Part shown: piece by piece, positions 6,447 through 13,590 of the stretch
Layout: every line of letters starts with the position of its first letter
Position numbering within the stretch: position 1 is the stretch's first letter
Translations under genes and position numbers: made by a program
The notes under the pieces: generated by a model
Databases searched by the model: none
What the model was told of the DNA's origin: nothing
Seen by the model: the letters and a program-made list of their open reading frames with translations, nothing else
DNA from: Acidobacteriota bacterium
GTDB lineage: Bacteria > Acidobacteriota > Terriglobia > Bryobacterales > Bryobacteraceae
Direction of reading: 5' to 3'
Assembly (NCBI GenBank): GCA_026394095.1
Contig: JAPKYY010001012.1
Coordinates: forward strand, 1-13,886
DNA: 13,886 bases

Positions 6447-8176
6447 TTGGTTGCTTTTGCCGTGTTTGCCGGAGTGCTGACCCGAGAGACCGAAGGCTGC
6501 GGCCAAGCATCGCAGTGCAGTTTGACGGGAAAGTTGTCCTGATCGATGCGGGGCCTGATTTTCGAGAGCAGGCTTTGCGTGCCGCCTTGCCCAGAATCGA
6601 CGCGATTCTGTTGACGCATGCTCATGCAGACCACATTCTGGGGCTGGACGATGTGCGCCCCTTTAACTTTATGCAGCGGGAGAGCATCCCGGTTTTTGCC
6701 ACGCGTGACGCGATCGAGGTTGTCGAGCGTATTTATTCGTATGCGTTTTCTGATGCACCTACGCTATCGACCAAGCCCAAGCTTGTGATGACAGAGATAG
6801 ATACGGAAGCGTTTGAGGTGGGTGGGCTGAAGATCCAGCCGATTCCGCTGCACCACGGCAAGTGCCGCAGTACAGGCTACCGTTTTGGTGCAGCAGCCTA
6901 TCTCACCGATCACAACCTGATTCCCGAGACAAGTCTGGCCATGCTTGAGAATCTGGACGTATTGTTTGTGGACGGGCTTCGTTATAAGCCGCATCCCACT
7001 CATTCTCATGTAGCCCGCAGCTTGCAGAACATCGAAAGGCTGAAGCCGCAGAGGGCTTATCTGACGCATATATGTCATGACCTGCCGCATGCGCGTACCG
7101 AAAGCCTCTTGCCACCGCATGTAAGGCTGGCTTATGACGGGTTGGAGATTTCGGTTGGCGCTGCCCCTGCGATGAGCGCCGTGCCAAAAAACTCAGAGCT
7201 GAAAGTTTATTGGAATCTAGACGATCTGCCGGCAAACTTTGGGCCGAGCGCGGTGGCGATTGGGAACTTTGATGGGGTGCATGAAGGTCATCAACAGGTG
7301 CTTAAGCGCTGTCAGCAGATTGCGGCAGACCGCTGGCTTAAGCCGACTGTTTTGACCTTTCATCCGCACCCCAAGAAGTTGGTTTCCCCCGCGAACGCAC
7401 CGGAATCGCTCGAGCCGATCGAGAAGCGGATTGAGCGAATGGCTGAGTGTGGGATCACCCAGGTTGTCGTACTGCCATTTGATGCCGAACTGGCTGCCTT
7501 GAGTGCGACGGAGTTCATTCGCAAGGTTCTGAACGGCAAACTCGATGCACGGGCAATCCTGGTTGGGGATAACTTTTGTTTCGGTAACCGGGCCAGCGGA
7601 AATGTCGATTTGTTGAAGGAAATGTCTGAGAAATTCGGCTATCAGGTAGAGATTACCGAGGGAGTGACCACCAAAGGCCGACCCGTTTCGAGTACGGTGA
7701 TTCGGGAACTTTTGGCGGCAGGCCGTGCAGGACTAGCCAATCGCTTGCTAGGCTATGAGTTTTGCCTCGAAGGAAATGTGGTGAGCGGGCAAGGTATTGG
7801 ACACAAGCAGACTGTGCCTACCTTGAACCTCGATGTGAAGCCACTTCTGCAGGGCGAGCGTGTGATTCCGCGAGGCGGAGTCTATGTCACGCAAACACAG
7901 GATTTGAATGATGGCCGCACCTGGCCGTCGATCACAAATATCGGTTACCGTCCCACGTTCGCCGGTAACGATTTGAGTATTGAGACTTATCTGCTTGAGG
8001 ATTTGGTTGGGGAGAGCCCGGCCAGGATTCGAGTTGATTTTCGCGCCTGGATCCGTGAAGAACGGAAGTTTGAGAACCCCGAAGAACTAAAGGCGCAAAT
8101 TCTCCGGGATGTGGGACGTGCGCAAGCTTACTGGCGACGGCGCGCACGATGGACCCGCCCGGCATCAGATTTTTAA
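6386..8176 (+). CDS. ribF: Fusion of PhnP-like metallo-beta-lactamase domain and bifunctional riboflavin kinase/FAD synthetase (RibF)
   Basis: One 596-codon frame contains two complete enzymes. Residues 1-260 form a metallo-beta-lactamase-fold hydrolase with GSGTSVGVP, a Cys cluster GCFCRVC (22-28), the metal motif HAHADH (78-83), HHGKCRSTGY (156-165) and LTHICHDLPH (226-235). This most resembles the PhnP/cyclic phosphodiesterase branch. From Met263 follows RibF: an FMN adenylyltransferase domain with AIGNFDGVHEGHQ (about 291-303), then a flavokinase domain with VPTLNLDV and GYRPTFAGNDLSIETYLLE. RibF makes FMN and then FAD from riboflavin. The frame must start at TTG 6386, because no ATG or GTG occurs between the upstream in-frame stop (6317) and the GSGTS motif. 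It overlaps DUF1844 by 61 bases. ATG 7172 could start RibF alone but has no clear ribosome site. The fusion may be real, or may reflect loss of a stop between two genes. Confidence 0.88.
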   Translation: MSQPVRITVLGSGTSVGVPMIGCFCRVCRSADPRDRRLRPSIAVQFDGKVVLIDAGPDFREQALRAALPRIDAILLTHAHADHILGLDDVRPFNFMQRESIPVFATRDAIEVVERIYSYAFSDAPTLSTKPKLVMTEIDTEAFEVGGLKIQPIPLHHGKCRSTGYRFGAAAYLTDHNLIPETSLAMLENLDVLFVDGLRYKPHPTHSHVARSLQNIERLKPQRAYLTHICHDLPHARTESLLPPHVRLAYDGLEISVGAAPAMSAVPKNSELKVYWNLDDLPANFGPSAVAIGNFDGVHEGHQQVLKRCQQIAADRWLKPTVLTFHPHPKKLVSPANAPESLEPIEKRIERMAECGITQVVVLPFDAELAALSATEFIRKVLNGKLDARAILVGDNFCFGNRASGNVDLLKEMSEKFGYQVEITEGVTTKGRPVSSTVIRELLAAGRAGLANRLLGYEFCLEGNVVSGQGIGHKQTVPTLNLDVKPLLQGERVIPRGGVYVTQTQDLNDGRTWPSITNIGYRPTFAGNDLSIETYLLEDLVGESPARIRVDFRAWIREERKFENPEELKAQILRDVGRAQAYWRRRARWTRPASDF

Positions 8177-8200
8177 ACTAAAGACAGAAAGAAGAAGAAC

Positions 8201-9196
8201 ATGAGTTTGAGCGCAGGAAAAAGAGCACACATGGATAAGTTGTCGAACGCAGCAGGCATTATTGCTGCGGCGGCAATGGACCAGCGCGGCAGCTTGGCCA
8301 AGAGCCTTGCAGCAGCCAAGGGAGTTGCCCAGAGCGAGATTTCGCAGGCAACTATGGAAGAGTTCAAGACGACGGTTGTGCGGACGCTAACCCCGCACGC
8401 GAGCGCGATTTTGCTCGACACCGAGTTTGGTCTGCCCGCTGCGAATGCACGCGCCGCCAACGCCGGTTTGTTGCTGGCCTATGAGAAGTCTGGTTATGAC
8501 AACACACAGCCCGGCCGTCTGCCTGACTTGCTGCCTGACTTGAGCGTTCGCCGCATCAAGGAACTGGGCGCGGATGCAGTCAAGATCCTGATCTACTACA
8601 CCCCCTTTGACAACGCAGAAGTGAACACGATCAAGCATGCGTTCATCGAGCGGATTGGCAGCGAGTGCGCCGATCAGGAAATTCCTTTCTTCCTCGAGTT
8701 CATTGGTTATGACGTCGAAGGCAAGGACGAAAAGGGTGTTGAGTTTGCCAAGCTGAAGCCGCAGGTTGTGCTTAAGAGCATGGCTGAATTCACCAAGCCC
8801 CGCTACAAGGTAGACGTGCTGAAGGTGGAAGTGCCGGTAAACGCAGAGTATGTGGAAGGTTCGAGCGTTTATAAGGGCGCAACTGCTTACACTCGCGCTG
8901 AAGCGCTGGAGCATTACCGCGCTGCTGCTGACGTAACGGATCTGCCCTTCATCTACCTGAGCGCTGGCGTGAGCAACGATCAGTTTACCGAGAGCCTGGC
9001 GATGGCGTCTGAAGCTGGTACCCCCTTTAGCGGTGTGCTTTGCGGCCGTGCGACCTGGAAGGAAGGCATTCCTGTGTACGCCAAGCAGGGCGTTGCTGCT
9101 CTGCAGCAGTGGCTGGATACCGAAGGCATCAAGAACATCAACGCAGTGAACAATGCGCTTGGTGCGGCGAAGCCGTGGTTTAGCCGTTTGAGCTAG
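8201..9196 (+). CDS. lacD: LacD-type class I aldolase (tagatose-1,6-bisphosphate / fructose-bisphosphate aldolase)
   Basis: This 331-residue TIM-barrel aldolase matches the LacD family over its whole length. LacD cleaves tagatose 1,6-bisphosphate, and often fructose 1,6-bisphosphate, to glyceraldehyde 3-phosphate and dihydroxyacetone phosphate. Visible motifs are AAMDQRGSL (24-32), DAVKILIYY (125-133), AFIERIGSECADQEIPFFLE (147-166), DVLKVEVPVN (205-214), where Lys208 corresponds to the Schiff-base lysine, YLSAGVS (252-258) and GVLCGRATW (278-286). A purine-rich stretch (AGAAAGAAGAAGAAC) precedes the ATG, 24 bases after the RibF stop. A strong terminator follows. No other lactose or tagatose pathway gene is present, so it may serve as the general glycolytic or gluconeogenic aldolase (inference). 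Confidence 0.9.
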   Translation: MSLSAGKRAHMDKLSNAAGIIAAAAMDQRGSLAKSLAAAKGVAQSEISQATMEEFKTTVVRTLTPHASAILLDTEFGLPAANARAANAGLLLAYEKSGYDNTQPGRLPDLLPDLSVRRIKELGADAVKILIYYTPFDNAEVNTIKHAFIERIGSECADQEIPFFLEFIGYDVEGKDEKGVEFAKLKPQVVLKSMAEFTKPRYKVDVLKVEVPVNAEYVEGSSVYKGATAYTRAEALEHYRAAADVTDLPFIYLSAGVSNDQFTESLAMASEAGTPFSGVLCGRATWKEGIPVYAKQGVAALQQWLDTEGIKNINAVNNALGAAKPWFSRLS

Positions 9197-9217
9197 ATTG
9201 TTTTTGTCAATTGCGAG

Positions 9218-9250
9218 AGGGCGGCCCGTCGTGGCCGCCCTTTCTGTTTT
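9218..9250 (+). terminator. Intrinsic terminator after aldolase gene
   Basis: A perfect 9-base stem, AGGGCGGCC (9218-9226) with GGCCGCCCT (9233-9241), encloses a 6-base loop and is followed by the T-rich tail TTCTGTTTT. It lies 22 bases after the aldolase stop and should end the transcript of the RibF-aldolase block. Confidence 0.9.
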
Positions 9251-9256
9251 GCGCGA

Positions 9257-9262
9257 TAGAAT
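9257..9262 (+). promoter_or_regulatory. Candidate -10 box of serine hydrolase gene
   Basis: TAGAAT is a 5-of-6 match to the -10 consensus and sits 9 bases before the ATG at 9272, directly after the terminator. No good -35 box is seen. The short spacing to the start resembles the other candidate promoters in the window. Confidence 0.35.
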
Positions 9263-9271
9263 CCAGAGAAC

Positions 9272-10212
9272 ATGAAAAAGCAATTGCTCATTTTTGTCCT
9301 GTCGGTGGCTGCACTCTTTGGGGCCACGATTCCCGATGCGAAGCCAGAGGCGGTCGGGCTCTCGGCTGAAAGGCTGGGGCGGATTCGCGAGACGATGCAG
9401 CGGCATATGGATGCTCACGATATTGCCGGGGCGGTAACGTTGGTGGCTCGACGTGGCAGGGTGGCGCATCTTGAAGCGCATGGGTTCATGGATGTCGAAG
9501 GCAAGCGCGCAATGGAGAAGAATGCCGTTTTCCGCATCTGGTCAATGACCAAGCCGGTTGCTGGAGTGGCCATCCTGATGCTGATGGAAGACGGCAAGGT
9601 GCGTCTGAATGACCCGGTGTCGAAGTTCATTCCGGAGTTTCAGTCGATGAAGGTTGCGGTAACGCAAGAGAGGCCGGCTGGCGCTCCTGCCGCCTCGCCC
9701 AGACTTCGTTTCACCCTCAGGGCGAGATGCAGTCCCGCATTGTTACCAGCTACCACAAGGCGGCGGATCGCATGACGCGGCTCGATGCCAAGCATCCGAT
9801 GTTGAACCTCTATGGCAAAGAGTACTCTTCAGGAGCTGGCGGACTTTACTCAACGATTCAAGACTACGCCGTGTTTGCACAGATGCTGCTCAATGGCGGG
9901 CAGTGGAATGGGAAGCGGCTATTGAGTCCGCGTACTGTCGATCTGATGGCGAGTGTGTTTGTGCCTGATACCGTGCCGGGGCGAGCGCCAGGCCGGGGAT
10001 TCGGTTTGAGCGTGCAGGTGATTAGCGATCCCATCGCCGCAGGCCAACGCGTATCGACCGGGAGCTACGGCTGGGACGGGGCCTTTGGGACACATTTCTG
10101 GATTGACCCCAAAGAGAAGATCGTGGGCGTCATGATGATCCAGACCGACAATTCCAACCGCCAGCTGGATCGCGATTTTGAAAGCGCTGTAATGCAGGCT
10201 ATCGTCGAGTAG
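9272..10212 (+). pseudogene. Secreted beta-lactamase-fold serine hydrolase with internal out-of-frame deletion
   Basis: The two ends of a penicillin-binding-protein-like serine hydrolase (class C beta-lactamase/esterase family) lie in different frames. The first part (9272 to about 9714) has a signal peptide (MKKQLLIFVLSVAALFGA), the active-site motif S-M-T-K (Ser91, Lys94) and DPVSKFIPEF, then reaches APAASPRLRFTL. The second part, from about 9718, resumes with GEMQSRIVTSYHKAADRM, followed by GAGGLYSTIQDYAVFAQMLL, LLSPRTVDLM, RGFGLSVQV and GWDGAFGTHFWIDPKEK. The segment normally between them, carrying LLTHTSGL and the Tyr-x-Asn catalytic motif, is absent. Total coding space is about 313 codons, against roughly 420-430 in intact relatives (from memory), so about 110 codons are gone and the frame is lost. 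The first part alone would end at 9775. Neither fragment should be catalytic. Confidence 0.85.
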
Positions 10213-10213
10213 C

Positions 10214-10250
10214 GAAACATGAAATAATCTCCACATCCATTTCATGTTTC
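10214..10250. repeat. 12-base perfect inverted repeat spanning a start codon
   Basis: GAAACATGAAAT (10214-10225) is the exact reverse complement of ATTTCATGTTTC (10239-10250), with 13 bases between. The right arm contains the ATG (10244) of the cytochrome-WD40 gene, and the left arm begins two bases after the serine hydrolase stop. In RNA the arms could form a hairpin that hides the start codon; in DNA they could bind a dimeric regulator. No T-run follows, so a simple terminator is unlikely. Confidence 0.8.
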
Positions 10251-11545
10251 TCGCTAGCCTATTATTTCTCGCAGCGGCACCTTCATACCAAACTGATATT
10301 CAGCCTTTGCTTCAGAAGCATTGCACTGGTTGTCACCAGCCGGCTTCCAAGGCTGCAGGCCTTGACCTTAGCACTCATGCTGATGCTACAAAGGGCGGAC
10401 GCCTCGGCGCGGCCTGGATTGCAGGCCAGCCGGAAGACAGTATCGTCGTTCAATACCTTGTTGCAGCCAAGCAACCACGGATGCCTCTGGGCCGGCCTTC
10501 TCTGTCAGAGCCTGAGATCAATTTGTTTCGGGAGTGGATTCGAGCTGGTGCCAAGGATGACACTGCCGCTGTGGCAGAAGTCAACAAGCCCACGGTTTAC
10601 CTGCAGCCGCCAGTGATCAACAGCCTTCGCTTTTCTCCGGATGGCAAGCATCTGGCTGTTTCCGGGAACCGCGAGATTTTGATACACGCACTTGATGACA
10701 AAACGCCACCGTTGCGTTTGCAGGGCAAGGCGGAGCGGATTCTTTCGCTGGCCTATTCCAAGGATGGCAAGCTGCTGATTGCCGGCGGTGGAACGCCAGC
10801 GCGATTTGGCGAAGTGCAGGTGTGGGACCCCATCGCAGGGAAGATGTTGCGCAATGCTACGCTCACTTCCGATACTGTCTTCGGTGCTTCGCTTGCTCCT
10901 GATTCTTCGCGGATTGCCGTTGGTGCGGCTGACAATACGGTTCATGTCTTCGACACAGCGAGTGCCAAAGAACTCTACAAGATTGGCAACCATGAAGACT
11001 GGGTTCTATCGACAATCTTTGGCGTTGACTCGAAACGGTTCGTTTCCATTTCACGCGACAGGTCGGCCAAGATCAACGATGCGGCCTCCGGGGCCTTTCT
11101 TGAGAACGCAAATCAGTTGAAGACCGAGCTTTATGCCGTGGCGCGGCACCCGGCTAAAGACATCATTGTGATCGGTGGTGAAGACCGCTATCCATATGTC
11201 TATTTGTTAGATCGTGCACGCAGCATGAAGATCGCGGATGATTCGACGCTGGTTCGTCGCATCGAGCGTCAGGACGGGCCGATTACGGCGCTGGACTGGT
11301 CTGCCGATGCCAAGCTCATTGCTATTGGCGGTGGATCGCCAACAGTGACGTTATACGATGCAGAAACCGGGAAGCTTGCCGCCCGTTGTTCTGGCCATAG
11401 CGCCGGTATCTATACCGTGGCGTTTTCGCCAGATAGCAAGACGCTTGCCACAGGTGGTTTTGATGGCAAGGTCAGACTTTACTCCACCAGGGATGGCAGC
11501 CTGATTCGTGAGTTTATCCCTGTGCCACTGGCGGGTGCCAAATGA
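10244..11545 (+). CDS. Exported c-type cytochrome (PSCyt1-like) with C-terminal WD40 propeller
   Basis: This 433-residue protein begins with a short signal peptide (MFLASLLFLAAAPS). Next is a PSCyt1-like cytochrome domain with one haem c motif, CTGCH (Cys27, Cys30, His31). Met80 in PRMPLG is a candidate sixth ligand. LSEPEINLFREWIRAGA (87-103) is typical of the end of this domain. From about residue 120 onward there are WD40-type blades, for instance INSLRFSPDGKHLAVSG and IYTVAFSPDSKTLATGG. It should act in the periplasm, probably as an electron-transfer or sensing subunit paired with a DUF1549-type cytochrome encoded downstream; that role is inferred. No upstream in-frame start exists (TGA at 10220) and no Shine-Dalgarno is seen. 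Its stop overlaps the next start (ATGA, 11542-11545). It appears full length. Confidence 0.9.
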   Translation: MFLASLLFLAAAPSYQTDIQPLLQKHCTGCHQPASKAAGLDLSTHADATKGGRLGAAWIAGQPEDSIVVQYLVAAKQPRMPLGRPSLSEPEINLFREWIRAGAKDDTAAVAEVNKPTVYLQPPVINSLRFSPDGKHLAVSGNREILIHALDDKTPPLRLQGKAERILSLAYSKDGKLLIAGGGTPARFGEVQVWDPIAGKMLRNATLTSDTVFGASLAPDSSRIAVGAADNTVHVFDTASAKELYKIGNHEDWVLSTIFGVDSKRFVSISRDRSAKINDAASGAFLENANQLKTELYAVARHPAKDIIVIGGEDRYPYVYLLDRARSMKIADDSTLVRRIERQDGPITALDWSADAKLIAIGGGSPTVTLYDAETGKLAARCSGHSAGIYTVAFSPDSKTLATGGFDGKVRLYSTRDGSLIREFIPVPLAGAK

Positions 11546-13590
11546 GAATATTGCTTGTACTTGCTGCTGCGCTCACACTGAGTGCGGCTGCGCCGACGAT
11601 CACTGAGTTGCAGCCGAGGGGTGCGCAAAAAGGGCGTCCGTTTGAGTTGACGCTTGTTGGCAAAGACTTGAGCGAAGGCCCAACGGTAATCTCCAATTTG
11701 CCTGCTACTTTTACTCCACTTGGGTCGGACAAGCCCGGGTACATCAACTATCTGGTTGAGCCCACCGGTGACTGGCCTGTGGGTACCTACACAGTTCGTG
11801 TGAAGGCCGCCAATGGCCTGTCGAATATCCTGCTTCTTTCGATCGGTGCATTCCCTGAGATTGTGGAAGAAGAATCGAGAGCGGGTTCGCTGCCCCATCA
11901 GAATGATTCGATTGAGAAGGCGCAGACGCTTCCTGCAACTGCGATTACCGTAAATGGACGCCTGAAGGGGCCAGAGCGGGATGTGTATCGTATTCCGGTG
12001 AAGGCTGGGGAGCGCCGTGTATTTGAGGTTGAAGCGCGCCGGGTGGGTTCTGCGATTGACCCTGTGATTCAGGTTTATGATTCGGCTGGCAAGCGGATTG
12101 GGCGATCTGAGGATGATCCCAGTTTGAGCCTCGATCCCCGGCTGGAACTCAGCTTCAACAAAGAGAGTTTTGTCTATGTCGAAATTTTCGACGCCCGCTT
12201 TTCGAATCAGATGCAGGATTACTATCGCTTCAAGACCGGCACCTATGCGTATGCCAGCGAGATTTTTCCTCTCGGTGGCCGTCGCGGAGAATCGGTGGAT
12301 GTAACGCTGAACAAGACCATTGTGAAGGCGGATCTGAAGACAAAGCTTGGCCAGGTGAATGTGAATCTTCCAGACTCGCCTGCGCTGCCTTTTGCCTTCG
12401 CAGTTGGCGACTATCCAGAAGTGCGCGAACCACTGTCTGCACCCATTCAGCTTCCTCTGACGATCAATGGACGGCTGGACAAGCCCTCTGAAATTGATAG
12501 CTACGAGATTGCCGTCAAGGGTGGCGAGAACTTCTTCTTTGAATTGCAGGCTCGTGAGCTTGGCACTTCAAAACTCACCGGGCTGATTGCCGTTTATGAC
12601 GAATCCGGGAAGCGACTGGCTTCTGCAGGAGACGGGCCATTGCCGGTAGATGTAGCTGCGGTGCAGGTATCGAGTCGCACGCTGGGTGACCCTTTCCTGA
12701 TGTTTCAGGCCCCGGAAGGTGCAACGAAGCTGAAGGTCACCGTAGAAGACCTTGCACAACGCGGAGGCCCCAATTATGCCTACCGCCTCACCATGCGCAA
12801 AGCGGTGCACGATATTCGCGCGACGATCATTACCCCGTTTGTGAACATCCCTGCGGGTGGGACGGCTATTGTGGCGGTGGACGTAGAGCGTCGCGGATTT
12901 ATGGGCGCTTTGAAGGTTACGCCATTGAATTTGCCGAAAGGCATTCAGGTGTCTGGTGGAGATCTTGCGGCCGAGATTCCCGACCCGCTGGTGCGTACGA
13001 TGAATCGCCGCGCCACGCTTTCGTTTACGGCCGACAAGGATCTCAGCCTGCCAGCGACCGAGATCGGATTCCTGGTGAAGGGCGAAGCGATTGAGCGCGA
13101 GGCCACGGGCTTCGCGTACCTCATCGCAGTGAATGGTGCCAACACTCAGGGCGTTGTCGACCGACAGCGTGCGCTCAATGGCAAGCCGCTGGGCTACTTG
13201 CTTCCTGCTGCCACTACTACTGCTACACCCGCAAATCTTGAGCTGACTCTGATCAAGACAGAGCAGAAAGAATCCGGATTTGAATATCGATTCCGTTGGC
13301 GGTGGCTGACCACCAACTCCATGCAGGCGGTGCCCGATACCGTGAATGTCGATCTGCCGAATCTGCAAGGCACTCGAATCATTGAGGTCGAACAGGACAA
13401 GACCGACAAACGAACCGGCACTTTCCTGGTGACGACTTCAAAGAATTCGATTCCCGGCCCTTATAACATCGGGATCTCCGGGCGGCTGATGGGCGCCATT
13501 GATGTGTTTTCGCCGCTGCTGCGCCTCGATCTACCAGAACTCCAAACAGAAGAGACCAAGACCAATGCGTCCAATACTAATCCTCGCTAG
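11542..13590 (+). CDS. Exported protein with two PPC-like beta-sandwich domains
   Basis: This 682-residue protein has a signal peptide (MRILLVLAAALTLSAAAP). A start resembling an IPT/TIG immunoglobulin-like fold follows (TITELQPRGAQKGRPFELTL). Two PPC-type (bacterial pre-peptidase C-terminal) domains come after it, recognisable by INGRL/VNGRLKGPERDVYRIPVKAG (about 133-155) and INGRLDKPSEIDSYEIAVKG (about 310-329), each followed by a VYD-x-GKR strand. No catalytic motif, haem site or transmembrane anchor is visible. The C-terminal 250 residues are not assigned to a family. In related genomes such proteins sit between PSCyt1-type and DUF1549/DUF1553 cytochrome genes and probably act as extracellular binding or scaffold partners (inference). 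It overlaps the previous gene by 4 bases and the next by 26, which indicates one co-translated operon. Confidence 0.85.
   Translation: MRILLVLAAALTLSAAAPTITELQPRGAQKGRPFELTLVGKDLSEGPTVISNLPATFTPLGSDKPGYINYLVEPTGDWPVGTYTVRVKAANGLSNILLLSIGAFPEIVEEESRAGSLPHQNDSIEKAQTLPATAITVNGRLKGPERDVYRIPVKAGERRVFEVEARRVGSAIDPVIQVYDSAGKRIGRSEDDPSLSLDPRLELSFNKESFVYVEIFDARFSNQMQDYYRFKTGTYAYASEIFPLGGRRGESVDVTLNKTIVKADLKTKLGQVNVNLPDSPALPFAFAVGDYPEVREPLSAPIQLPLTINGRLDKPSEIDSYEIAVKGGENFFFELQARELGTSKLTGLIAVYDESGKRLASAGDGPLPVDVAAVQVSSRTLGDPFLMFQAPEGATKLKVTVEDLAQRGGPNYAYRLTMRKAVHDIRATIITPFVNIPAGGTAIVAVDVERRGFMGALKVTPLNLPKGIQVSGGDLAAEIPDPLVRTMNRRATLSFTADKDLSLPATEIGFLVKGEAIEREATGFAYLIAVNGANTQGVVDRQRALNGKPLGYLLPAATTTATPANLELTLIKTEQKESGFEYRFRWRWLTTNSMQAVPDTVNVDLPNLQGTRIIEVEQDKTDKRTGTFLVTTSKNSIPGPYNIGISGRLMGAIDVFSPLLRLDLPELQTEETKTNASNTNPR

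Noticed and set aside
8387..9481. Long minus-strand open frame opposite the LacD-type aldolase
   Set aside because: It is the mirror of a strongly conserved plus-strand gene, crosses the terminator, and its translation shows no recognisable domain.
10214..10250. Inverted repeat as intrinsic terminator of the serine hydrolase gene
   Set aside because: The stem is A/T-rich, the loop is 13 bases, no T-run follows and the next start codon is inside the arm.
12568..13368. Minus-strand open frame opposite the PPC-domain gene
   Set aside because: The plus-strand protein has clear PPC-like segments and a signal peptide. The antisense product is rich in Arg/His/Gln without any motif, as expected for a shadow frame.
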